The notes: generated by a model not told the origin, from the letters alone. A stretch of 12,166 nt of DNA from Irineochytrium annulatum (GCA_027600665.1 JADGJL010000910.1:1-12166), one strand, 5' to 3'; positions 1-9,263 are shown, counted from the stretch's first letter. Made by a program: numbers and translations.

Positions 1-757
1 TTTTTATTTTGTGTGAGTGGTGGATAGCGAAGTGGAATGTCGTTTGTACTAGAACAGCGTGGATGATGTCATCGCTTCCTTAGCTCTTTTACCTCAAAAA
101 AGAATGAATTTACACTTCAGAAGATTTTGAATTATTGGGAAGTCTTTACATGTTCACTCAAATTGCATCCCATTTACGGTTGCACGGGTCAGCACTGAGT
201 CAACTATGAATGGATTGCCAGCGAACGTTATGCAGACAACGTATCATTAAACTTAACAATTTACGAAGCGTACACCTAAAATAGCAGGCTCTCAAGAAGG
301 AATAGCAATAACTCTGATCCATTGAGCGGCAACAAGTCGCAATTCCAGCCAAGTTTACAACTCGGCTGTCGCCTCTTGTACCGGTCGACCTTATTTTGAC
401 GGCGGACGCCATCGTCCGACAATAAATTAATCGATCGTTTAGTCGAAATCATGTCATCTATACAACATATCAATCATTTCTCAGTTGAGCTTGAATAGAA
501 CAGGCATGAACACATATTTGGGGACAAGCATGATGGGCTGCATGACGGGTATATTGATGAAAAGTCGGTTTATCCAAACAAGAATCGATGAATAAAAGAG
601 TAAAAATGAGTGATCAATAAAAAGGGTTGCAATAATTACTTGTGAAAAAAAAAATGCTCGACGTTGATATCCTGCTCAACTCGAGGGGTAAATGCGCTGC
701 AGGAATGGGTCTCGGAGTATATGGGTAAGGACTATGTTCCGTATCATAGCTAAGCGC
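1..757. other. Spacer with no supported gene
   Basis: No coding region can be supported here. The few open frames on the minus strand between about 200 and 473 are short, overlap each other in different frames and resemble no family I know. The DNA is AT-rich. Two AATAAA hexamers lie on the plus strand at 591-596 and 616-621, and a run of ten A's follows near 645. They could mark the 3' end of a plus-strand transcript entering from the left, but no plus-strand coding sequence is visible to go with them. The right part is presumably the 3' flank of the minus-strand gene that ends near 758. Confidence 0.5.
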
Positions 758-1720
758 TCATGGACCCTCCCAATGACCTCCCAGCCGTCTTGCATTGTAC
801 TGCCAATTCCTGTCATCGCGGGATGGGAGTGAATGGAGAGTTAATTTACAAAGACTCAAATATAAGATGATAACAACGCTTCGCGTCAAACGGGAACTTC
901 AGCCGGCCTTCTTGTAAACAAACAGCACGGCACTCCCCTCTCCCTAACTTTTACTTACAATCCTTTTGAACCAGCTGTCCATGTTCATAAACTTATAGTT
1001 GATAGGTCCTGTGCTCGACCATTCGGCCTGGTACGCCCTCAGGAGCCTGCATGCCCTCCTAACGACCTTCCTGTTTTGTATGAACGCTTCTTAGCTCCAG
1101 AACGGACATTCTGCTTGCGAAAGAAAGAGTTACCTTCGGTACCACCAGTACATCCCTCCCAAGAAGAAACCAAGCACCCACACGCAAATATAGAGAAGGA
1201 TTTCGTGCGAGACCGAAACGTTAAGGTACGGAATCTGTAGCGAGATGCGAATCGTCCGAGATGCAGAAAGCGTTATTAAATCATTAATGAGGGGGAAAAC
1301 GTGTAAATCAACACATTCCGTTTAATGAAAAGAAGGGGAAGTTGTGCTTACGGCCAAATGAGCGGCCACGAGCCCAGCTTTCAGGACCATCCAGATGATG
1401 CACCTCCACGGGTCATACACCTTATCCACCTGCGCGTTCGCCCCTGCAACGCGCTTGTCGTGCGTCTTGGCATCGATGCATCGCGCCGCCCAGTCCGGCA
1501 ACCCGCCCTGCGCGCCCGACGCGCTGCTACCAAGGAATCGCGGGCGGGAGAGCAGATGCGCCTTATGCAGCGGAACCACGGCCTCCAGCGGCGGCGTTGG
1601 GGTGGATGGAGACATGGGCGAGGTGACGGAAAGCGGCGATGCGGTCGAGGCGGAGGTTGGCGAGTAGAACGTCTGGGAGGAGGTCTGGGATGTCGGCGTG
1701 GAGGTTGGCGCGGATGTCAT
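758..1720 (-). CDS. Hypothetical small membrane protein, four exons
   Basis: I do not recognise this protein. The proposed exons on the minus strand are 1720-1352, 1234-1134, 1070-959 and 799-758, giving about 207 residues. Donors and acceptors are GT/AG and phases agree (0, 2, 0). The start is the first ATG (1720) in an open frame that extends further upstream without any ATG. Residues 1-60 are rich in Ser, Thr and Pro and probably disordered. A moderately hydrophobic segment at about 106-123 is followed by a strong membrane helix at about 134-155 ending in aromatic residues (YWWY). A basic Arg-rich stretch follows directly (RKVVRRACRLLR), so the C-terminus is probably cytosolic by the positive-inside rule. 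The last exon is uncertain. The acceptor at 800 ends the protein in HWEGP (stop 758-760). The acceptor at 810 gives a different 19-residue tail with its stop at 750-752. Exons 2 and 3 are better supported than the ends. Confidence 0.55.
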
Positions 1721-2555
1721 GGCGGGCGACTGGGTGCGGGCGGATGCGGGCGATGGCGTCAATGGAGGTGGGTTCGAGGCCGATAGAGGAATTGGGAGAT
1801 GAAGGAAGGACTCAAAGCAGCGAGAAATGGCGACAGCGAAATGGTATTGAGGGAGAGTATTCTTGGAGAGCGCCACGGGCTGATCAGGACGCCACCGTCC
1901 GGAAAAGATGCTCAGAAACCAGATACAAGCCCCCAGATGGACCCTTTAAAATGATTACCACGGTGAGCAAGAATTAAGGCAAATCTGCACAACGCTGACA
2001 ACGTCTACCGAGGAAGCGCGGCCTCCCGTTGTTGCCGCCCCAAGTCTGGAGTAGGACGCCAACTTTCCATTCCCTTTTAGTTCCTTCTTTCATCTGCACC
2101 ACGATATCAATAGGATACTTTCCTTTAATATTGCAATATGACATGCTGAGGATCGCTGGCGACCACACCGCGAGATGGCATGGCAGCTGCCCCACGTCGC
2201 GGCCGGCCGGATGGTCCAGCCGGCTGGAGGGATGCTGTCCATGGCACGGCCCAGTCGTGGTGAGCCAAACCGGCGGCCAACTCACAACGGCCGACCACGC
2301 GAGTCCGATTCTCGCTGACTAGATGGGCTAAAAATTGCGCGAGACGTACCACACGAGCGGGCACGAAGAAGTGCCCCGGTGGTGCCGCTCCGGAAAAACC
2401 GGCATGCACGAGGGCAATTCAGAGTGGCTAAAGGTGCCGCTGGGCAGGCGCCGCGTCTGTGAAAGAACGACTGCCACCATAACCGACTTCCCTAACAATC
2501 CCAACTCCCCGAGGACGAAGCCCAATCCTCGCCTTCGGCCTGCATCGCACCCGCC
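1721..2555. promoter_or_regulatory. Divergent intergenic (promoter) region
   Basis: This 835-bp stretch lies between the start codons of a minus-strand and a plus-strand gene, so it should hold both promoters and 5' leaders. No convincing exon was seen. Some frames stay open, but they overlap each other and look like base-composition shadows. The central part (about 2160-2330) is markedly GC-rich and contains two palindromes at 2200-2209 and 2215-2228. No clear TATA box stands out. The plus-strand start at 2556 sits in a good initiation context (CCGCCATGA). Confidence 0.55.
2200..2228. promoter_or_regulatory. Paired GC-rich palindromes in divergent promoter
   Basis: A perfect 10-bp palindrome (CGGCCGGCCG, 2200-2209) is followed after five bases by a perfect 14-bp palindrome (TCCAGCCGGCTGGA, 2215-2228). 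CGG/CCG triplets in inverted arrangement are the half-sites used by fungal Zn2Cys6 transcription factors, so a regulator site for one or both divergent genes is possible. The palindromes are seen directly; the regulatory role is inferred. Short GC palindromes also arise by chance in GC-rich DNA. Confidence 0.3.
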
Positions 2556-4772
2556 ATGAAAGCGATCATGGCACCCCCGATGGCGGCCGCCGTCCTGGCC
2601 GTCATCGCGGTCTTCCTCCCGAACGCCGTCCTCGCGACGCTCACCTACTCCTCACCCGCGTCGCCAGGGTCCCCCGTCTCCGTGTCCAACTACGACTTCC
2701 CCGTTATGGACTTCAGCGTCACGGGCTACTCGTTCACCTCGCCGATGCTCCCATTGGCCTTTGTGAACCGCTCCCTTCACCCGGACTCCCCGGCCTGCCT
2801 GATCAACACGACGTACGCGGTGCCACTGGCCCTGGTGCCTCCCGTCGTGATCATCAACACGGCGGAGGCCATCGAGGCCGGCTGTCAGACCTACGGGGAT
2901 GTGGCTGTTTTGAACGGGTGGATGGAGCAGGCTCAGCCGTTTAAGTTGGCCATTTTCGCGATACAGCAGCCGTCGACCTACTGCTGCGTTGATATTGGTG
3001 AGTAAAGTATGCGGTTAAGGGAGCATCTTGAGTGGCGAACTATGCATGTTGCTAACATGCAACGACACAGGCTTCGGAACCATCTCCGCCCAATACCTCC
3101 TCGATGACACCCACCGCTTTAGCAACTCCAAAGTCATTCTGACCGGCATTTCCATCCCAGACGCCGTGGCCCTCGGCGGGACCTTTATGCTCTCCCCCTC
3201 TAATTTCACCCTCACCATCGACTCCACTGGCTCGACGGACCAAGGCACGATTCTGATGAAGTCCAAGGCCGTCGGGTACCTTGCGTACGCTCGCCTCGCT
3301 CTGTACGCGTGCCTGCTGATGGTGCAGCTTGTTAGCTCGGGCTTCATCATCAAGAGTGAGGGGTTGAAGTTCAACATGAAATGGGCCGTGTTGAGCACCA
3401 CGCTGGTGTGGACTTGCTTGATGGTGGCGGAGAGCGTTATGTTCTTCCTGCAATATTACAGCAAGGAGGGCTTCCCGTACACGACCTCGTTCACGCTGCT
3501 TACGACTGTGTTCAAGGTATGTTTATTAACGCAATCCGTTGTCATATCGTGCTGACCCTGCTATCAAGTACGGAGGCCTCATCCTAGGATACATCTCAAC
3601 CTCGATCCTCCTGCTGGTCTACTCCTGGGTTGCACGAACGATCAACCTCAAGCAGAATCCCCTCATCGCCTTCATGCGCGTCTACTTCCCGTATTTTGTC
3701 GTTCTCTCAGCCATCGCCGTGACCGCTACCGTGGGCTCCCTCATCGTCTCTACGATTGTAAAGTCGTACAAGGGCGTCAACGACTCGCTCAAGGCTGCTG
3801 CTGCAACGCTCGTCGCGTCGCTGCTCATCCAGGTCGTTGGATATGCCTACTACGCGACGCAGATCCTCAAGCAGACCAGGATGTCAGGTCGCAGGGCGGT
3901 GGTGAATCAGAAGCTCTCGCTGCTCAGCGTCGCCGTTATTCTGAGCTGGTGTCTCCTCACCGCAAACTTGCTTATTGAGAACTACTACTTCACTTTTCAG
4001 AGCGCGGTGGGGTTCTGGATGTACACGGCGGGAGAGGATTTTGGTGTGAGTGTTCATTTCTTTACTGTCTCGCCTCGTCTCCTTTCTAACTTCCAGCCAG
4101 TTCGCCCTCATCATGTCCCTCATCTTCATTGCTAACTCCCTCCGCGTCTCCTCCAACTCCACCAACGCCTCCTCCACCACCGCTCTCGACGATGCCAAGT
4201 CCCCGTCCGCGCAGCTCGAGGGTAGCCCGACCTCCCTAGCCGCCGACGAAAAGCGCATCTCCTACATACCCTACGCCTCGCCCACCCCCGAGCACGAGCC
4301 CGCCGTCACCGCGGCGCGCGTCAACCCCCTCCGCACACACTCCCAACCGCGCCACCTAACGGGCCTGACAATCAATACGACACCCGTCAACCACGTCGTA
4401 CCCTCATCCGCCGGAGCCAACGCGGGCGGGACGGACTCGTGGGACGCGTACGCGTCCACGGGGTACGGTCGCGCGCGGTCCCCCGAGCAGCAGCAGCAGC
4501 AGCAGCAGTCGACGTACGCGACACACACGCACCGCGCGCCGCCGCGCCGGCAACTCGAGAGGTTGCCGTCTAGCGTCGTGTCGCGGGACGCACAGGCCGG
4601 GATCGGACGGGGCGCGGACTGGGTGGAGCTGAGGGAGGCTCCGGCGACGCAGGATAGGTGGCGGAACGACGGACAACAGGGGCAGGTTGGGTATGGAAGA
4701 GTCGAGGTGGATCGGCGGAGGTTGAGCAGGGATGTAGGGGTGGTGTATCAGGGGGATGGGAGGAGGTGGTAA
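2556..4772 (+). CDS. Seven-helix receptor-like membrane protein
   Basis: Four exons, 2556-2997, 3071-3516, 3569-4045 and 4101-4772, with introns of 73, 52 and 55 bp, encode about 678 residues. Phases agree (1, 0, 0), and the introns carry branch-like GCTAAC, GCTGACC and TTCTAAC. Residues 1-27 form a signal peptide with a likely cut after AVLA. Residues 28-215 are an extracellular or luminal domain with four cysteines (one CC pair) and several N-glycosylation sequons (NRS, NTT, NFT). Seven hydrophobic helices follow at about 216-241, 252-276, 289-318, 334-358, 370-396, 412-432 and 442-466. The tail (467-678) is polar, Pro/Ser/Arg-rich and has seven glutamines at 585-591. A cleaved signal peptide, outside N-terminus, seven helices and long cytosolic tail are the layout of a GPCR-like receptor. 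Helix 3 (LLLVYSW) vaguely recalls the THH1/TOM1/TOM3 and GPR137 group, but I cannot assign a family. The final acceptor at 4100 is chosen over 4096 because only it keeps the seventh helix in frame. Confidence 0.85.
4488..4508 (+). repeat. (CAG)7 polyglutamine microsatellite
   Basis: Seven perfect CAG codons encode seven glutamines (residues 585-591) in the disordered cytosolic tail of the seven-helix protein. Pure, uninterrupted triplets of this kind are prone to length change, so allele length may differ between strains. Confidence 0.9.
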
Positions 4773-4800
4773 GGATCGGTGGACATTGGAACTCGCGCTG

Positions 4801-4880
4801 AACATTTGTTTTTCCGTTTCTTCTGCTGAGCCACTCGATAAACATTTGTACCGCACTTCCGTTTCTTCTCACGCACTTCG
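4801..4880. repeat. Imperfect ~40-bp tandem duplication after 7TM gene
   Basis: Two adjacent copies start at 4801 and 4841. Both begin with AACATTTGT, then share the 13-mer TTCCGTTTCTTCT (4812-4824 and 4858-4870), then end in CACTCGA or CACTTCGA. A small insertion in the second copy shifts the 13-mer by six bases. The duplication lies 28 bp after the stop codon, so it is probably in the 3' untranslated region. Confidence 0.75.
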
Positions 4881-5073
4881 AGATGATGGACCTGACCGTG
4901 TCCGCCTCGATGTCTTTTGTATATTTATATGACGAGCATTTTTTATCCCCTTCGCCTTCGTGCTGTTCCTGAGTTCATAACGCTAGTAGTTTTAGCCTGC
5001 AGACATTACTTTCGTTCCGTCGGTGTTTTCCCCAAGTTTACTAGTGAGCGATAAGTCCTTTACCATCATACTG

Positions 5074-5170
5074 CGCCTCGACCTTGTAAAAACCAGCTTA
5101 AATCATATATTACGCCTCGGCCGTGTAGAAAATCAGCTTAGAAACAATAATTGTAAGGCACCAGTTCATA
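5074..5170. repeat. Degenerate ~39-bp tandem repeat upstream of karyopherin gene
   Basis: Copy one (from 5074) and copy two (from 5113) both read CGCCTCG(A/G)CC, then TGTA, then an A-rich run and CAGCTTA. A shorter, weaker third copy seems to start at 5151 (TTGTAAGGCACCAG). The array lies about 90-190 bp upstream of the karyopherin start codon, within its probable promoter or leader. It differs in sequence from the duplication at 4801-4880. Confidence 0.6.
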
Positions 5171-5260
5171 AATGCTTATATCGATCTCAAAGTCTGTCAC
5201 ATTCACATAACATCAACTGTTTCGGACAATTCGCGACTTCGTGCAATCTCGCACTGCATC

Positions 5261-8200
5261 ATGACGACCATCTCACCGCAGCGGATGTCGAGCGGCGTGG
5301 CGACACCCGCGACGCTGGAGGCGGTCTCCCAGGCACTGGAGAGCCTGTACTCGCCGACATCTGCTGGGTCCGCCATCGCGGCCGCGGACGCCTGGCTGAC
5401 CGATTTCCAGAAGAAGGTGAGGTTTTGCACGCATCGGGAGGCCTGAGGGCTGTTGATTTCCTTGTAAAAGGCGTCCAGCTTTTCCTCAAGCCCGAGGCTG
5501 GAGCGGCGATGATTTCTTTCTCTGACGCTCACATTTGATTCCATTTCCAGCCCGAAGCGTGGGCGGTCGCAGACGTCCTGATTCAGCGCGACAACAGGAA
5601 TCATCAGATCTTTGCCGCCCAGACGTTCAGGAAAAAGGTGCACTTCGAGTTGCTATTGAGCCATTGGATTTATCTTCAAACTGTCACAGATCAAATACGA
5701 CCTCGGGTCCACGTCTCCTCGCGCCTCGAAACTCCGGGACACCCTCCTCTCCCTTCTCGTCGCACATCGCAATTCCCCGCCAGTCGTCACAGACTACCTG
5801 TACCTCAGCCTTGCGGACCTGGCCATCTTGATGCGGGCCGGCGTTGGCGCTGGTGCGGCGGGCGGCGAGGTGTGGGAGGATCCGATTGGGGAGCTGGGGA
5901 ACGCGTTTGTGGGGCAGGGGGCGGCGCAGGTCGGCGGAGTAGTAATCTTGCTTGGATTCTTGGCGAGCCTGCCAGAGGAGTTGGAGGATATGGGTAAAAT
6001 AGGAAGACTCAAGGTTTGTCAACTGGTTGTTTTTGGCGTGAGGAAGCTGGCACAGGAACTGACGTTTCTTTGTCAGAGGGAGGAGTTGAATAAGATTCGA
6101 GCAGAGTTGATGACGAGCCGGGTCGAGGATGTGATGCGGATGCTCATGATCATCCAGACACAGATGGAAGGTTTGGTTGCTGTTGTCATCCGCGTACTTA
6201 CGTTGAGTTTAGGCGACAAGAAGGTGCAGGACAAAATCCTGGACTGTATCTATAGCTGGTTGTACTCTGGCGACCTGAAAGTGGACATGGTTGCGAACAT
6301 GGGCGTCGTCGACCGTGCTTTCGAGCTTCTCGCTGATCCTGACCTCTTCGATCGGACCGTCGACCTCATCACTGAGATTATCCGCCGGTCCGGCAACTCG
6401 CTTCACCGGGACCTTACCCCGGGCACCCAAAAGGTCATCCACGACGTTTATCAGGGACTGGTGAGGTACCTTCCGCACCTGAGATCCTGCGGCGATGATG
6501 AGGACACACTCCGTGGGCTGACCCGTATCTTCGCCGAGGCGGGAGACTCGTATTACAAACTCATCGCGGAGGACCTCCCCACGTGGCAGAGCCTGCTGGA
6601 CGGCCTCCTGCTGTGCGCGGCATCCACAGAGCTCGAGATCGTCGGCATCACCCTCCGCTTCTGGACGACCTTGCAAGAAGTGATCGACAAGCGGGAAGAT
6701 CTTCGCGCACTCTTCGCACCCGTCTTCAGCACACTGATGGACACCCTGCTGAGGCACTTACAATACCCGCCCGATGATGCTTTTACTCCAAAGCAGCGCG
6801 ATATCTTTAGGGAATTCAGGCACGATATGGGAGACGTGCTTAAGAGTTGCGTGTGCATCCTTGGGCAGCGGGAGGCGCTGGCGAGGCCGTACCGCATTTT
6901 GACGAGTTTCGCCGTGACCGGGGCCGCAGCTGGCGCGGCGCTCGACCCTGCTATACCGTGGCAGAGCATCGAGGCCCCGTTATTTGCGGTAAGGACTATG
7001 GGGAGGGAGATCAGCATCGAGGAGAACGAAGTGCTGCCGGAGATTATGAGCATGCTCCCGAGGCTGCCGGATCACCCCAAAGTGCGGCATTCGGCCATTA
7101 TGCTAATTGGGAGGTATGCGACCTGGACGAAGATGCATCCGGAGTTCTTGCCATATCAGATGACGTTCGTGAGCAAGGGATTCGAGGATGTCGAGTCGGT
7201 CTCAGCGGCGAGTAGGGCGCTGAGATATCTTTGTGAAGAGTCTGGCGAGGTACGCATTGATTAGTAATGATCAAATGCTAATGTTGTGATGAAGCTGATT
7301 GTTAACTATTTGAGTCAACTGCACCCGTTTTACCTTAACATCGTGAAGGTGGTCGAGAAGGACGAGAGGAGGGACATCGTCACGGCACTGGCGAGGGTCA
7401 TCAGTCACGTTCCGGTCCAGTCCCCAGACGCTAGCCACCCGGACATGCTTAAGGTCCTTGAAATGTTTTGCCTGCCTATTGCACAGCAGCTGCATGCGCT
7501 CTCGCTTACGAAGTTTCCGACGGACAAGGACGCGAAACGGGACGTCGAGAAGGAAGCTTGTGGTATGTTTTTTCCTCTACGTGCTTCTTCGATTTAATGT
7601 CCTGTGGTTATTTGTAGCGCTGCTGGACCAATTCAACATCTTCCTTCGCTTCGCGCGGCCGGCAAACGTCCCGTCTACTGTCATCCATCCATGTCTCGCT
7701 CTCTTCCAGAACATGTGGCCGGTCTTCAGCTCTCTCCTGGACCAAAACTCCTCATCGGTCACTACAGACATCGCCAAGATTCTTACTACTTGCGCGAGGT
7801 CATATCCGAATTACTTTGGACCTACGGTAAATGACGTTTTGCCGCGGATCGCGGCTGTTTACGACGCCGGGGAGGTATCGGCGCTCGTGTGGGCTGCCGC
7901 GCACTTTGTCGACCGGTTTGGGGACGAGAGGGGCCCAAATGGCCCACTGATGTATTCCCTTGTCGAGAGCATGAGCAACACGACTTTCCGCCTTGTACAC
8001 GCGAGCTCGGGGAATATCGATGCGAACTGGCAGGGTATGCCATACTATTGTATCGTCATCATCCACTTATACTCCTTTTCTGCAGTCGTTGAGGATTACT
8101 TTCTTCTCCTTTTTGCCTTCACCGAGCGCTGCCCCACCCTCCTCCTCCGGTCACCACTCCTCCCGCATTTCTTCAACTGTGGCCTCGCCTGCATGCCCGT

Positions 8201-8840
8201 CCAACAGCCAGACGCGTTCCTCACCCTCCACCGCATGTTCTTCCGCTCCCTCCTCCAGCTTGCCTCGCCCACGTGGCGCAAGGTTCGCATGGAGATCGCC
8301 TCGGTCCCCGTTCGCGAAGGCCTACCGGCCCGCGCCGCACGGCGTCCACCGCCGCCCCCGGATCCGTCACTCCTTGAGCCTCTCATGGCGACGCTAAAGG
8401 ACGAGGAGGCCGGCGGCGCGGGCGGCGCTAGGAGGCTTCTTGCTGGACTCATAACGGCGCTCATCTACACGGCGCCACCGCGTTACGACCTACGGTATGG
8501 CAATGGCGGCGACGGGGACGTAGACGACGAGGAGGGGTCCTGTATCGACCGTGGCGCAGGTGACGGCGGGGACTCGTACGTAGTCGGTGGGCTCGTTGTG
8601 GCGGTGAGCGAGGCTATGGGAGTGGAATTTGTTGCCGGGGCGCTGGCGAGGGCCGTAGTCGAGCTACCGGAGCAGGACCCCGCTCTTGAGGGTCTTCCCA
8701 CCGAGAGGGAGGACTTTGTTCGGAGGGTCGTCGTCGAGGTAGAAAAGGGGGCGGCGAGGGAGGTTGAGAAGTGCATGGACATGTATGTGCTGAAATATCG
8801 TAGGAGGAATCATGATACATTAAAGGCAAATGGGCACTGA
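5261..8840 (+). CDS. MTR10: Karyopherin, transportin-3/Mtr10 family
   Basis: This is a nuclear import receptor of the importin-beta superfamily. In known members, TNPO3/Mtr10 binds SR-type RNA-binding proteins in the cytoplasm, passes the nuclear pore and releases cargo on RanGTP; yeast Mtr10 carries Npl3 and also acts in tRNA traffic. Exons are 5261-5416, 5551-5637, 5690-6013, 6077-6170, 6213-7249, 7295-7562, 7618-8034 and 8086-8840, all phase-consistent, giving about 1045 residues against roughly 920-970 in human and yeast. Family landmarks are the N-terminal AAQTFRKKI-type segment (about residues 74-82), the SLADLAI segment after it, ILLGFLASLPEE near residue 170, and collinear HEAT-like helices up to about residue 860. 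The 42-bp intron at 6171-6212 is supported because removing it gives a gap-free match to human TNPO3 as I remember it. The extra length lies mainly in two Pro/Gly/Asp-rich insertions near residues 870-910 and 930-965. The start ATG at 5261 opens a short typical N-terminus. Confidence 0.93.
6014..6076 (+). other. Stop-free 63-bp intron in karyopherin gene
   Basis: The intron begins GTTTGT, has a CTGAC branch-like site near 6059 and ends TTTGTCAG. Its length is a multiple of three and it has no stop in the gene's frame, so retention would add 21 residues without breaking the protein. I call it an intron because the splice signals are strong and the joined sequence resembles the family better. 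Confidence 0.75.
6171..6212 (+). other. Very short 42-bp stop-free intron in karyopherin gene
   Basis: Starts GTTTGG and ends GTTTAG. At 42 bp it is the shortest intron in the window, a multiple of three and open in frame, so unspliced RNA would code for 14 extra residues. Splicing rejoins a helix that then lines up with human TNPO3 without gaps over about 27 residues (from remembered sequence), which favours removal. Confidence 0.7.
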
Positions 8841-9263
8841 GGCAGCCTATATGGAATTTCGGTTTTTTGCTGGATTTCGTTGTGCGATGTATTTGACCGT
8901 TCTTTTGACGGTGAGGTTTGATGTTTGCATTCGTACTCTTGCAGTAAAATAGGAGAATGTTCAAGCCGTGTATTTGCAACATGGTCGTCGTGTTATTAAA
9001 ATATGACTGCGTCTCATTGACTGCTGATTTTCTACGTAAGCGCTGGCAAAACTTTCGATTCTATTAAGCAAAATGAATTTCGCGTGAAAGTGAAAGAAAC
9101 CAAGAAATTTCACCATGTAATACAACTTGAAATAAGCAAACAGCAAAACATATCAGCTGCCTGTGATTACAATGCCGTCGGGGCAACCCTGAGCCTCGAG
9201 TTCCCTAATACGCTCGATTTCTTTTAAACTGTTTCCGCGCAACCAAACGCGCCCGTCACTCTT
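8841..9263. other. AT-rich 3' flank of karyopherin gene
   Basis: No gene was seen in this 423-bp AT-rich stretch. It should contain the karyopherin 3' untranslated region and terminator. A small hairpin (ACCGT, seven-base loop, ACGGT) lies at 8896-8912, about 55 bp after the stop codon. No consensus AATAAA follows the stop on the plus strand within the first 150 bases. Confidence 0.5.

Larger units (their letters stand above)
4773..5260. other. Intergenic spacer between 7TM and karyopherin genes
   Basis: This 488-bp stretch holds the 3' flank of the seven-helix gene and the promoter and leader of the karyopherin gene. It contains an AT-rich stretch near 4917-4931 and two separate imperfect tandem duplications, listed separately. 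No open frame in it looks like a gene. Confidence 0.6.

Noticed and set aside
940..950. CCCTAAC, resembling a telomeric repeat unit
   Set aside because: Only one unit is present, inside an intron of the minus-strand gene; there is no array.
1325..1786. Long plus-strand open frame rich in Arg and Gly opposite the minus-strand membrane-protein exon
   Set aside because: Composition is low complexity and mirrors the Ser/Thr/Pro-rich antisense exon; it has no splice context or protein-like pattern.
2299..2315. Stem-loop GCGAG-TCCGATT-CTCGC resembling a tRNA T-arm (5-bp stem, 7-base loop)
   Set aside because: The loop departs from TTCRANY, no matching acceptor stem, D-arm or A-box lies upstream at tRNA spacing, so it is a chance hairpin.
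1974..2409. Overlapping open frames on both strands in the divergent promoter
   Set aside because: They lack domain-like sequence, start mostly at non-ATG codons and overlap each other; GC-rich composition explains them.
4404..4872. Minus-strand open frames opposite the seven-helix protein's tail, including a poly-Cys/Leu run
   Set aside because: The Cys and Leu runs are simply the CAG repeat read on the other strand; these are shadows of the tail exon.
6989..6995. Possible donor GTAAGG inside the large karyopherin exon
   Set aside because: The protein remains collinear with TNPO3 through this point, and no downstream acceptor is needed to keep the frame.
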